The notes: generated by a model from the sequence alone, not told the origin. A stretch of DNA of 12,454 nucleotides from Betaproteobacteria bacterium (GCA_025355395.1 JANXZT010000332.1:1-12454); one strand, 5' to 3'; shown: positions 1 through 7,144, numbered from the stretch's first letter. A program made the numbers and translations.

Positions 1-101
1 ACTTCGCGATCGGCGCGATCGATGGCGCTGAGCAGCGCCGGAAAGTACTCGGTCCCGTTGCGCAACAGGGTAATCCGATTGCCCGGCTTGTAGCTGTTCA
101 T
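1..101 (-). CDS. clsB: cardiolipin synthase ClsB-like, N-terminal fragment (runs off left edge)
   Basis: Only the first 33 codons lie in the window. Read on the minus strand from an ATG at 101, the protein begins MNSYKPGNRITLLRNGTEYF and continues with a PALLSAIDRADRE stretch. This is the typical opening of phospholipase-D-superfamily cardiolipin synthases of the ClsB (YbhO) type: a G-N-x-I-x-L-L-x-N-G segment followed by an amphipathic helix ending in the A-x-x-x-I region. The HKD catalytic motifs would lie beyond the edge. ClsB-type enzymes make cardiolipin from phosphatidyl donors at the inner membrane. The gene lies just downstream of an EEP-family gene, the same order as enterobacterial ybhP-clsB, which supports the call. 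There is no convincing Shine-Dalgarno before the ATG, and the frame stays open upstream, so the true start could be earlier (up to about position 200). Confidence 0.72.
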   Translation of the reverse strand, partial: MNSYKPGNRITLLRNGTEYFPALLSAIDRADRE

Positions 102-204
102 CCCGGTGCAGATCGCGGGCGAGCGCCCGCGTGTTTCCGCCAGCCGCGAGGACCCCGCCCGGCGGACGTCGGAGGTCGTCCAGCTTCGCTTGTCCGCCAA
201 CGCT

Positions 205-960
205 TCATGTGGCCTGCGTGGTCTCGAAGGTCGCCGCCAGTGCCGCATGATCCGACATGCGCGCTGCGGGAAAGGCGTAATGCACCCGCGCATCGAGAAT
301 ACGCAATCCACGCGAATAGATGCGATCCAGGCGGAATACAGGCAGCACCGAAGGAAAGGTGCGCGCCGGCCGGCCGCGCACTTGCTGGAACACCTCGTCG
401 ACGCCAAGCTGATCCATCAGCATCCGGTTGGCCTTGTGGCGCCAATCGTTGAAGTCGCCGGCGATGATGATCGGCTCGTCGCGGGGCACGGTCGCCCGGA
501 TCCGCTCGCACAGCGCGCGAATCTGCCACTGCCGGCCGCGCTCGAACAGCCCGAGATGCACGTTGAGACAGTGAAGCTTGGGCTTCCCCTTCCCCAGATC
601 GATCTCGCAATGGAGCATGCCGCGGCTCTCGAATGCATGCGCGGAAATATCCATATTTTCGTGCGCGGTGATGGGAAAGCGCGAAAGCACCGCGTTGCCG
701 TGATGCCCGTGCGGAGTGATGCAATTCTTGCCGTAGCAGATCTCCTGCCACCGCTCACCCGCGATGAACTCATGTTGCGGCTTCACCGGCCAATCGTGAT
801 ACCGGTCCGCGTGCCGCTCGCTCACGCCAACGACTTCCTGCAGGAACAGGATGTCGGCCGAGAGCCCGTGCAGGCGATCCCGCACCTCATGGATCACCAT
901 GCGGCGCGCGAGGTGCGAAAACCCCTTGTGGATGTTGTAAGTCGCAATTGTGAAACGCAT
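205..960 (-). CDS. endonuclease/exonuclease/phosphatase (EEP) superfamily protein, YbhP-like
   Basis: The 251-residue protein has the full set of EEP-fold catalytic motifs: TYNIHKG near residue 8 (metal-site Asn9), FLQEV near 39 (metal-ligand Glu42), LNVHLG near 132, AGDFNDW at 167-173 (Asp169, Asn171) and a C-terminal SDHAAL with Asp237-His238. The fold covers Mg-dependent phosphodiesterases and phosphatases acting on nucleic acids, phosphoinositides or other phosphoesters, so the substrate cannot be read from sequence. No signal peptide is visible. The neighbour downstream is a ClsB-like cardiolipin synthase, the same partnership as E. coli ybhP and clsB, which hints at a phospholipid-related job; that is inference. 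I chose the ATG at 960 because the conserved fold begins immediately (MRFTIATYN). An in-frame ATG at 990 would add ten residues, and neither start has a strong ribosome-binding site. Confidence 0.85.
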   Translation of the reverse strand: MRFTIATYNIHKGFSHLARRMVIHEVRDRLHGLSADILFLQEVVGVSERHADRYHDWPVKPQHEFIAGERWQEICYGKNCITPHGHHGNAVLSRFPITAHENMDISAHAFESRGMLHCEIDLGKGKPKLHCLNVHLGLFERGRQWQIRALCERIRATVPRDEPIIIAGDFNDWRHKANRMLMDQLGVDEVFQQVRGRPARTFPSVLPVFRLDRIYSRGLRILDARVHYAFPAARMSDHAALAATFETTQAT

Positions 961-1014
961 GGGGACCAGTGCCGGCAGCTCTTGGATCATAGACAGACGC
1001 GCTACTCCATATCA

Positions 1015-1037
1015 CCGAAACCAGGCTCGGTTTCCGG
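1015..1037. terminator. stem-loop between gdhA and the EEP gene, possible weak terminator
   Basis: GAAACC at 1017-1022 pairs perfectly with GGTTTC at 1029-1034 across a 6-nt loop. Two more C-G pairs form below a single bulged C at 1035. It lies about 35-55 nt past the gdhA stop on the minus strand, where a terminator would be expected. There is no T-tract on the minus strand after it, so it may instead be a 3'-end stabilising or rho-associated hairpin. Confidence 0.3.
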
Positions 1038-1070
1038 ATTGCACCCGGCCATCCGGCCGTCAGGCGGCGA

Positions 1071-2363
1071 TCAAGGGTACAGGCCGCGCAACTGCCGGGC
1101 CTCGAGGACACGTTTGCAGGCGACGATGAACGTCGCCGTACGCAGGGATACTTTCTCGCGCCGCGAGGTTTCCCAGATGGTCGCGAAAGCGTCGGCCATG
1201 ATGCCGTCCAGGCGGCGATTGATCTCTTCTTCCGACCAGAAAAAACTGGAAAAGTCCTGCACCCACTCGAAGTAGCTGACCGTGACGCCGCCGGCGTTCG
1301 CGAGCACGTCGGGCACCACCAAAACGCCGCGATCGTTCAGGATGTCATCGGCCTCGGGCGTGGTGGGCCCATTCGCGCCTTCGAGCAATATCCTGGTCTG
1401 GATGCGGCCGGCATTGCGCTCGGTGATTTGCTGTTCGAGCGCAGCCGGAATAAGAAACTCCGAGGGCACATCCCAGAAGTTGTCGTTCTCGATTGTTTCG
1501 GCCTCGCGCAACGCAGTGATCGGTTCGCCCGATGCCTGGAGGCCCACCAGGGCATCGATGTCGAGTCCGCGATCGTTGTGAATGGTTCCTGACACGTCCT
1601 GCACCGTAGTGATGCGGGCGCCCGCGTTGTGAAAGCATCGCGCGACCGATGTGCCCACGTTGCCGAAGCCCTGCACGCAGACGCGCGCGCCGCGGATGGC
1701 GAGATTGAGCTTCTCCGCAGCGGCGCGGCCCACGACAAAAACGCCGCGTCCGGTGGCGTCGTGCCGGCCAAGGCTGCCGCCAAGGGAAACGGGCTTGCCG
1801 GTGACCACGCCGGTGGAGGTACGGCCCTGGTTGACGGAATAGGTATCCATCATCCAGGCCATGATCCGCTCGTTGGTGTTGACATCGGGCGCCGGGATGT
1901 CCTTGTCCGGACCGATAATGAAGCCGATTTCGCTCGTGTAGCGGCGCGTGACCCGCTCGAGCTCGGCCATCGATAGATCGCGCGGGTCGCAGCGCACGCC
2001 ACCTTTCGCGCCGCCGAACGGTACGCCAATCGCCGCATTTTTGACGGTCATCCACGCCGAGAGGGCCATTACTTCGGAGAGCGTCACATCCTGATGGAAC
2101 CGCACCCCACCTTTGCCCGGCCCGCGTGAAGTGTTGTGCTGCACGCGATAGCCCTCGTAGTGCACGACCGTGCCGTTGTCCATCTTGATCGGGACATCCA
2201 CAATCAGGATGCGCTTGGGCCGCTTGAGCGATTCGACCCAGTACCCGAGCTCGCCCAAGTAAGGCGTTACCCGCTCGACCTGCTGCAGGAAGATCCCCCA
2301 AGCGCCAATATGGTCTTTCGAAAGATACGACGGGATCGCGTGCTGGGTCTCGTGCGGAATCAT
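1071..2363 (-). CDS. gdhA: glutamate dehydrogenase (Glu/Leu/Phe/Val dehydrogenase family, likely NAD-type)
   Basis: This 430-residue cytosolic enzyme would interconvert glutamate with 2-oxoglutarate and ammonia. The dimerisation/substrate domain shows GPGKGGVRF (Lys84), VKNAA (Lys108), the catalytic GGAKGG (Lys120) and DIPAPDVNT (Asp160). The nucleotide-binding domain has the Rossmann motif GFGNVG at 232-237. LLEGANGPTTPEAD and VPDVLANAGGV follow towards the C-terminus, which ends in RGLYP. Length and motif order fit complete hexameric family members, and the sequence resembles Burkholderia-type enzymes as I remember them. I chose the ATG at 2363: GGAGG lies 12 nt upstream and the protein begins as the family does. 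An in-frame ATG at 2390 has no ribosome-binding site. NAD rather than NADP use is inferred from overall resemblance, not from a decisive residue. The gene seems to stand alone, 159 nt after the VWA gene. Confidence 0.95.
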   Translation of the reverse strand: MIPHETQHAIPSYLSKDHIGAWGIFLQQVERVTPYLGELGYWVESLKRPKRILIVDVPIKMDNGTVVHYEGYRVQHNTSRGPGKGGVRFHQDVTLSEVMALSAWMTVKNAAIGVPFGGAKGGVRCDPRDLSMAELERVTRRYTSEIGFIIGPDKDIPAPDVNTNERIMAWMMDTYSVNQGRTSTGVVTGKPVSLGGSLGRHDATGRGVFVVGRAAAEKLNLAIRGARVCVQGFGNVGTSVARCFHNAGARITTVQDVSGTIHNDRGLDIDALVGLQASGEPITALREAETIENDNFWDVPSEFLIPAALEQQITERNAGRIQTRILLEGANGPTTPEADDILNDRGVLVVPDVLANAGGVTVSYFEWVQDFSSFFWSEEEINRRLDGIMADAFATIWETSRREKVSLRTATFIVACKRVLEARQLRGLYP

Positions 2364-2522
2364 GGGGTCGGCACGCCTCCATAAAGCCATGCCGAACGGC
2401 GTGGTGCACGAAAGAGAGCGGAATCACGCAATGGTCTGGCTCCGGGCATAGGCGCGGTGGGCGGGCGCCGAAGCGTAGGCCACCGGCGCAAAGGCCGATG
2501 TTACGCCAAGATCAATTCCGCA

Positions 2523-3575
2523 TCAGGCGACGCGGCTAAACCAGAGCACCGATAGTCCGGCGGCCACCATCACCAGCACGGCGGCAAGCGCGGTGGTGAT
2601 CGAGGTAATTTCGGTCTCTTTTTTCTCGAGCACGAATTTACTGTTCAGCCGCTCGTAGATCTTGCGCAAGTCGTGCCCGGTGCTTGCATAGAAGAATTCG
2701 CCGTTCGTGATCTCCGCGATGCCGCGCAGCGTCTCCTCGTCGAAGCGCATGTAGATCGACATGCCTTCGTAGCCTGCGAGCCCCCCTTCGGCCGTGCCGA
2801 AGCCAACAGTGTAGACACGCACGCCACGATCTGCGGCCATTCGCGCCGCATCCATCGGATCCGGACCCGTGGTGCGACGCCCGTCGGTGAGCAGGATGAT
2901 TGCGGCGGAGCTATACGAGCCCGGGGCGACGGGCGCGAGCGGCACTTTCTCGGTGTTGGTCGGCTTGTCGATCGGCGCGCTGCGCGTGCTGTCACGAGAC
3001 GAGCCCCCCCGCGTCCTGACCGAGCTCACCTCGATGCCCTGGTCCGGGAACAGGGTCGCGAGCGAAACGATGATGCCGCTGCCGATGGCCGTGTGCCGCT
3101 GTACCTCGAAGCGGTCGATGGCCGCGATGACGTCCTCGCGGTTATACGTAGGAGGTTGCGCGACCGAGGCCGTGCCCGCGAACTCCACGATGCCGATCTT
3201 CACGTCCTTTGGCTGATCCATCACAAACGCCTTGGCCGCCGCCTGCGCGGCTGCGAGACGATTGGGCTCGACGTCGGTCGCTTTCATGCTGAGCGAGACA
3301 TCCATTGCCATGATGATCGTGCGTTGCTCGGAAGGCAGAGTGACGATCGCTGTTGGACGCGCGATCGCAATGATCGCCGCCATGAGGCCGATGAGGAACA
3401 TCAGCGGCGGAACGTGGCGACGAAACCGCTGCGTCGGGCCCAGCGCATCGCGGATCAGCATCAGGCTCGCGTAACGCACACCCGCTTTTTTCCGCCGCAG
3501 CATCCATACATAAGCGCCCGCGAGCGCGGGCACCAGCAGCAGCAACCAAAGGGCGTGAGGCCAGAGGAAATTCAT
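2523..3575 (-). CDS. VWA domain membrane protein, BatA-like
   Basis: The 350-residue protein has an N-terminal membrane segment (about 5-25), a second at about 57-79, a von Willebrand factor A domain at about 86-315, and a C-terminal membrane helix at about 325-347. The metal-ion-dependent adhesion site is intact: DVSLS at 92-96, Thr162 in HTAIGSG, and Asp231 in LLTDGRR. This arrangement matches BatA/YwhQ-type proteins, which usually sit in MoxR-DUF58-BatA-BatB clusters and are thought to act in stress tolerance or complex assembly at the membrane. Here none of those partners is adjacent. Residues about 180-222, just before the LLTDG strand, form a Ser/Thr/Arg/Pro-rich insertion that looks like a surface loop. 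The start at 3575 is favoured over the upstream ATG at 3683 because GGAAG lies 6 nt before it and the protein then opens with the usual MNFLWPHALWLLL. Confidence 0.85.
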   Translation of the reverse strand: MNFLWPHALWLLLLVPALAGAYVWMLRRKKAGVRYASLMLIRDALGPTQRFRRHVPPLMFLIGLMAAIIAIARPTAIVTLPSEQRTIIMAMDVSLSMKATDVEPNRLAAAQAAAKAFVMDQPKDVKIGIVEFAGTASVAQPPTYNREDVIAAIDRFEVQRHTAIGSGIIVSLATLFPDQGIEVSSVRTRGGSSRDSTRSAPIDKPTNTEKVPLAPVAPGSYSSAAIILLTDGRRTTGPDPMDAARMAADRGVRVYTVGFGTAEGGLAGYEGMSIYMRFDEETLRGIAEITNGEFFYASTGHDLRKIYERLNSKFVLEKKETEITSITTALAAVLVMVAAGLSVLWFSRVA

Positions 3576-3872
3576 GCGTTGCTTCCGTTCGGCCGTGGGG
3601 ACGATTCCGTCGCCCTCTGGAAGGAAGGACGGCCGGGCGTCACACGCTGAAAGAGTAGCCGATTCCGGGCTATCGCGGTACACCCGCTCGGCGAAGCACT
3701 AAGATGGCGAGGACGCGTCGAACAGGGACGAGACCTAGCGTGAGCGATAGCCCCTACGCTTACCGGCAGCGGCCGGCTCGCCAACACCCGCTGAATGCGC
3801 ACCGCCCGTTTGCGGAGCGTCGTTGCGTTTACCGGGTGCACGGACTTTGAAACCATGTTCAGAAGAGGCGCC
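3576..3872. other. intergenic region between divergent VWA and DUF1353-like genes
   Basis: This 297-nt stretch separates two divergent genes and must hold the promoter of each, but I could not place convincing -35/-10 boxes. The only marked structure is a perfect 10-bp inverted repeat: GGGCTATCGC at 3667-3676 and GCGATAGCCC at 3744-3753, 67 bp apart. About one such pair could arise by chance in a window of this size, so its meaning is uncertain. No tRNA or recognisable small RNA is seen. Confidence 0.4.
3667..3753. repeat. 10-bp perfect inverted repeat in the divergent intergenic region
   Basis: GGGCTATCGC (3667-3676) is exactly complementary to GCGATAGCCC (3744-3753); neither arm extends further. 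It could be a pair of operator half-sites for a looped repressor or a long-range RNA pairing. Chance is a real alternative. Confidence 0.35.
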
Positions 3873-4460
3873 ATGGCAAATCGCGATGAAGCTCTGAAGC
3901 GAAAGATGGCGCTGTTCCGGGATCTTCGCCAGCGCATGCCCGACCGAGCCCCCTTCGAACCCGATGGAATCCAGCGGGCGTTTGCCGTCGACATCGAGAG
4001 CTTCCCGATGGGCCGGCTCGAAAACGTGGATTCGATTCATCTCAACTGGGTCAACGAACGCTTCTTCGAGTACGTGCCGGATGGCGCGCACCCGTTGCGT
4101 TTCAGCCGTTCGACCGGCGAGCAGATAACGCCGGGTCGAATGTTCACCGACGGAGGCAGCATCCCGCGCGAGTTCTGGTGGAAGCAAGGATTATCGCCGT
4201 GGGAATACGGCCCCGCGTACCTGATTCACGATTGGGAATTCGATCTTCATCACTGTCATGAAAGCGCCAGTACCTTCGAGGAAGTGAGAGACACGATGAT
4301 GGAGGCGCTCCAGACCTTGATGACCATGCCGGTCGTCACCTATCGACCCGTCGTCTTTGAGTTGATCTACGAGGGCATCAATTCCCGTTACGCGAGATCG
4401 GCCTGGAATCAAGACCCCGGGTGCACGTTGCCGGAACCGGCGGTCAAAGCCGACTTATAG
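3873..4460 (+). CDS. DUF1353-like protein, function unknown
   Basis: The 195-residue protein carries FTDGGSIPREFWW (91-103) and, about 20 residues later, AYLIHDWEFD (115-124). This pairing of a T-D-x-x-S-I-P-R element with a downstream H-D-W/Y element is the hallmark of the DUF1353 family, often found in phages and genomic islands and without an agreed biochemical role. The Asp/His residues suggest a hydrolase-like or metal-binding site, but that is speculation. The N-terminal 30 residues are charged and helical; there is no signal peptide or membrane segment. The family assignment is from memory of the motif pair. I chose the ATG at 3873 because AGAAGAGG lies about 4 nt upstream. In-frame ATGs at 3855 and 3795 would only lengthen the N-terminus with unconserved-looking residues. 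No phage genes are nearby. Confidence 0.7.
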   Translation: MANRDEALKRKMALFRDLRQRMPDRAPFEPDGIQRAFAVDIESFPMGRLENVDSIHLNWVNERFFEYVPDGAHPLRFSRSTGEQITPGRMFTDGGSIPREFWWKQGLSPWEYGPAYLIHDWEFDLHHCHESASTFEEVRDTMMEALQTLMTMPVVTYRPVVFELIYEGINSRYARSAWNQDPGCTLPEPAVKADL

Positions 4461-4558
4461 CTATCGTGTGGCAGCGGTCGCGCTCCTGGAACCGTGGCGC
4501 CAGTGGGCCCAGACCAGCCGGGGCTTTACAAGAAGGTCATGGAGGGCCAATCGGCGGC

Positions 4559-4590
4559 TTGACCTTTCAATTCGGCTGATGCACTATACC
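4559..4590 (+). promoter_or_regulatory. candidate promoter of the RHH-esterase pair
   Basis: TTGACC at 4559-4564 resembles a sigma-70 -35 box and TATACC at 4585-4590 a weak -10 box. The 20-bp spacing is longer than the ideal 17, so the assignment is tentative. The putative -10 box coincides with the left arm of the inverted repeat described next, which is where a repressor would block polymerase. Confidence 0.3.
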
Positions 4591-4640
4591 ATCCTAATGG
4601 ATTGTATATGACTGGTATGGGGATGGTATACAGATGGTAG
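4585..4640. promoter_or_regulatory. 11-bp-phased repeat array, probable RHH autoregulatory operator
   Basis: Four copies of a heptamer lie exactly 11 bp apart: ATTGTAT (4601), CTGGTAT (4612), ATGGTAT (4623) and ATGGTAG (4634). The last begins at the start codon of the RHH gene. An inverted copy, ATACCAT, lies at 4586-4592, so TATACCATCC (4585-4594) and GGATGGTATA (4621-4630) form a perfect 10-bp inverted repeat. Spacing of about one helical turn puts all copies on the same DNA face, as seen for cooperatively binding RHH repressors. Binding would cover the candidate -10 box and the translation start. The repeats are seen directly; the operator role is inferred. Confidence 0.6.
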
Positions 4641-5053
4641 CGGTTAAGGCGCAGGCAAGGCAACGCGTGCCGGAGTCCGAAAAACTCACGCTTAACCTCG
4701 GCTTCATCGACTTGGGCCAGATCGATCTGTTGGTGCAGGAGGGGTTCTACTCGAACCGTTCCGATTTCATCCGCACCGCCATCCGGAACCAGCTCGCGGT
4801 CCACGCGGACGTCGTGAAACACACGGTCGCGCGCAGGACATTCGTATTGGGACTGGAGGATTTCACGCGCGCGCGACTCGAAGCAATCCGCGCACACGGT
4901 GAAACGCTGCACATTCAAGTGCTCGGCCTCGCCCGCATTGCGGACGATGTCTCGCCCGAACTCGCGCGAGCCACTATCGAATCGGTGCACGTCCTCGGCG
5001 CCTTGCACGCGAGTGCTGCCGTAAAAACGGCGCTCGCCGATCGCACGCATTGA
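4634..5053 (+). CDS. ribbon-helix-helix (CopG-like) transcriptional regulator
   Basis: The 139-residue protein has an N-terminal RHH fold. A short basic/polar beta strand (EKLTLNLGF, about 16-24) would insert into the DNA major groove. A first helix follows (about 25-37), then a Gly-Phe turn and a second helix opening with SNRSDFIRTAIRNQL (40-54). The remaining 85 residues are of a type I do not recognise and may serve dimerisation or ligand sensing; two short hydrophobic strands (RTFVLGL, HIQVLGL) stand out. The phased repeats overlapping its start codon suggest it represses its own promoter. The esterase gene begins 24 nt after its stop, so the two are probably co-transcribed and the regulator likely controls the esterase. 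No clear Shine-Dalgarno precedes the ATG; the bases before it belong to the repeat array, so translation could be weak or coupled to operator occupancy. Confidence 0.85.
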   Translation: MVAVKAQARQRVPESEKLTLNLGFIDLGQIDLLVQEGFYSNRSDFIRTAIRNQLAVHADVVKHTVARRTFVLGLEDFTRARLEAIRAHGETLHIQVLGLARIADDVSPELARATIESVHVLGALHASAAVKTALADRTH

Positions 5054-5077
5054 TCAATCAACATCGTTAGGGAGTGA

Positions 5078-6268
5078 ATGAAATCGGGACTGTTGTTCAA
5101 GCAAGCCGCCGTGCAAGGCGCGATGGCAGATGCAATGCGTTTGATGCGCTCGGGCAGTCTCAGGGAAGCGACCGCCGCGATCCAGAACAACTTGCAGGGC
5201 TTCGGAACGCACGAAGCTGGCGCATCGATCGGTGAAGCGAGTAACGACGCAGCAATCGAGGGTCGCTTCGAACGGGTTCACCCGGCGGCGCCAGTCGTCG
5301 CGCACCCCTGCGCGCCCGAGCGCGCCGCGTCAGGTGCGTCATCCGCCGACACCGTAATCGGTACTGGCACTCAGGGGCGATTTCTCACGCTGACATTCAG
5401 CAATCACGCCGGGACCCGGCAATACAAGCTTTACGTGCCCGGCGGCTACTGCGGTCAGCCGCTGCCGCTACTCATCATGCTGCATGGCTGCACGCAGACG
5501 CCGGACGATTTTGCCGCGGGGACGCGCATGAACGCGCTCGCCGAGGAGCAACGCTGGCTCGTGGCCTACCCCGCGCAGCCGCGATCGGCAAACGGCTCGC
5601 AGTGTTGGAACTGGTTCAATGCAGATGGGCAACAGCGCGGGCGCGGTGAGCCCTCGCTCATCGCGGGCATCACCGCGCAAGTGATGAACGATTATGCGAT
5701 CGACGCGCGACGCGTCCATGTCGCGGGGCTTTCATCCGGTGGCGCGATGGCCGCGATCATGGGCGCCACTTATCCTGAGCTCTATGCCGGGGTCGGCGTG
5801 CATTCCGGACTGGCTTACGGCGCGGCGCAGGATTTGCCCACGGCGTTGGCCGCGATGAAGCGTGGAAGCCCGGGCCTGGTCGCGACGCAGGCACGCGACC
5901 TCTCGGGCGCATCGGGCACCGATATCTCGCTCATCATTTTTCACGGCGATCGCGATTCAACCGTGCACGCGCGCAATGGCGAACAACTCGGCTCGCAGTG
6001 GAAGGCAAGCCATTCAGGCCGTGAATCCGGCATCGACGGGGTCGAATGGCAAACCACCGAGGAAGCTGGCCGCGCTCCGAATGGCCATGCGTATACCCGC
6101 CGCATCGTACGCAGTGGTGCGCAACGCGCCGTACTGGAGCAATGGTCCATCCATGGCGCAGGCCATGCGTGGTCAGGCGGCAGTGCCCTAGGGACGTACA
6201 CCGATCCGAAAGGTCCGGATGCGGCGCGCGAGATGCTGCGGTTCTTCAGCGAGAACCCCAAACGCTGA
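5078..6268 (+). CDS. PHB depolymerase family esterase (alpha/beta hydrolase, type 1)
   Basis: This is a 396-residue alpha/beta-hydrolase with a complete triad. LMLHGCTQTP-like sequence at 131-142 (oxyanion region) is followed by the lipase box GLSSG at 217-221 with nucleophile Ser219, the Asp strand FHGDRDSTV (probably Asp293) and GAGHAWSGG with His363. The motif set is that of the esterase_phb/type-1 PHA depolymerase family, which hydrolyses short-chain polyhydroxyalkanoate or related esters; carbohydrate esters such as feruloyl or acetyl xylan are a known alternative for the fold. There is no signal peptide. The N-terminal 40 residues form an amphipathic helix pair (AMADAMRLMRSGSLREATAA) seen in intracellular members, followed by an Ala/Ser-rich linker up to about residue 92. 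An AGGGAG element lies only 3 nt from the ATG, which is tight. The RHH regulator upstream likely controls it. Confidence 0.85.
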   Translation: MKSGLLFKQAAVQGAMADAMRLMRSGSLREATAAIQNNLQGFGTHEAGASIGEASNDAAIEGRFERVHPAAPVVAHPCAPERAASGASSADTVIGTGTQGRFLTLTFSNHAGTRQYKLYVPGGYCGQPLPLLIMLHGCTQTPDDFAAGTRMNALAEEQRWLVAYPAQPRSANGSQCWNWFNADGQQRGRGEPSLIAGITAQVMNDYAIDARRVHVAGLSSGGAMAAIMGATYPELYAGVGVHSGLAYGAAQDLPTALAAMKRGSPGLVATQARDLSGASGTDISLIIFHGDRDSTVHARNGEQLGSQWKASHSGRESGIDGVEWQTTEEAGRAPNGHAYTRRIVRSGAQRAVLEQWSIHGAGHAWSGGSALGTYTDPKGPDAAREMLRFFSENPKR

Positions 6269-6298
6269 ACGTTTCGTTCGTCATTTCATATCCAATCC

Positions 6299-7144
6299 AT
6301 GTCCAGCATCCCATTGGTGTTCGTGTTTGGCACCGGCCGGTGCGGCACGCATACGACCTGGAAGGTGTTCGAGTCGTTACCGAACACCTTCAGCACACAC
6401 GAGGGCTACGGACTCGTGCGCGCCGGACCTCCGGCGCTTCTCGGGAAAAAGGTATCGATGGGTTGCATGCCTGAATTCAACGCATATTTGTATCACTATG
6501 CAAGCGAGGACATTTTCAGGCGGACGTTCGATCCCGATTCCGGAATGATGGCGCTCATGGACGTTTGTTTCACCCAACGCTCGACTTCGATCGCGTGGTG
6601 CGAGACGCATGCGATAGCCTACTGCGATGCCAATCCGTTCGCCTATAACTTCATCAACTATTTGCACACGAAGTTCCCGCGCGCCAAGTTCATTCATCTC
6701 GTGCGTGATGGTTACGCCTGCGTCCGGTCATGGTCGAGACGCGACAGCACTTACCCGGATCGTCCTGCCGACTTGCGCGCTTTGTCCTGGATTCTGGCCA
6801 AGCCCACGCCCTATCCGTCTGAACCCGAGTATTCGTCCCGGACCACCTTTGATCGGCTGCAACGGATCAGCTGGTTCTGGAACAACGTGAACGCGAACAT
6901 CACGGAACGCTTCACCCGCATTCCCGCTGCGAACAAAATGGTGTTGAAGATCGAGGATGTGACGGAAAAAACCTTGCCCGGCATACTGGAATTCTGCGGA
7001 TTGCCACAACAGTTTTCACCTGATTCGCTAACACCAGGCGATCCTTCCCGAGGCCCTTCCATCGAGTGGACGCCCGAAAATTTGAAGAAGTTCAACGACC
7101 TTGCAGCGCCGATGATGGAGATGCTCGGCTACGGATTGCGATAA
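6299..7144 (+). CDS. sulfotransferase, PAPS-dependent type
   Basis: The 281-residue protein opens with a beta strand and GTGRCGTHTTW (11-21), the 5'-phosphosulfate-binding loop of PAPS-dependent sulfotransferases. IHLVRDGYACVRSWSRR at 132-148 fits the 3'-phosphate-binding element, with Arg136 and Ser144 in the expected places. A KIEDV strand and a FCGLPQQF segment near the C-terminus also match family architecture. It would transfer sulfate from PAPS to a hydroxyl or amino group of an unknown acceptor (glycan, lipid or small molecule). No signal or membrane segment is visible, so it should act in the cytosol. The genes directly after it, cysD and cysNC, make PAPS, a strong functional link. 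It starts 30 nt after the esterase stop, has no obvious Shine-Dalgarno, and is separated from cysD by 132 nt. Confidence 0.87.
   Translation: MSSIPLVFVFGTGRCGTHTTWKVFESLPNTFSTHEGYGLVRAGPPALLGKKVSMGCMPEFNAYLYHYASEDIFRRTFDPDSGMMALMDVCFTQRSTSIAWCETHAIAYCDANPFAYNFINYLHTKFPRAKFIHLVRDGYACVRSWSRRDSTYPDRPADLRALSWILAKPTPYPSEPEYSSRTTFDRLQRISWFWNNVNANITERFTRIPAANKMVLKIEDVTEKTLPGILEFCGLPQQFSPDSLTPGDPSRGPSIEWTPENLKKFNDLAAPMMEMLGYGLR

Noticed and set aside
106..1275. 389-codon open frame on the plus strand across the EEP and gdhA genes
   Set aside because: It spans two genes with clear motifs on the other strand and the gap between them, and shows no domain of its own; an antisense shadow.
1345..2427. 360-codon minus-strand frame overlapping gdhA in another frame
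   Set aside because: The gdhA frame carries all family motifs from start to stop; this one has none.
2673..3650. 325-codon open frame on the plus strand opposite the VWA gene
   Set aside because: It is Arg/Asp/His-rich without motifs, while the opposite strand encodes an intact VWA domain with metal site and membrane helices.
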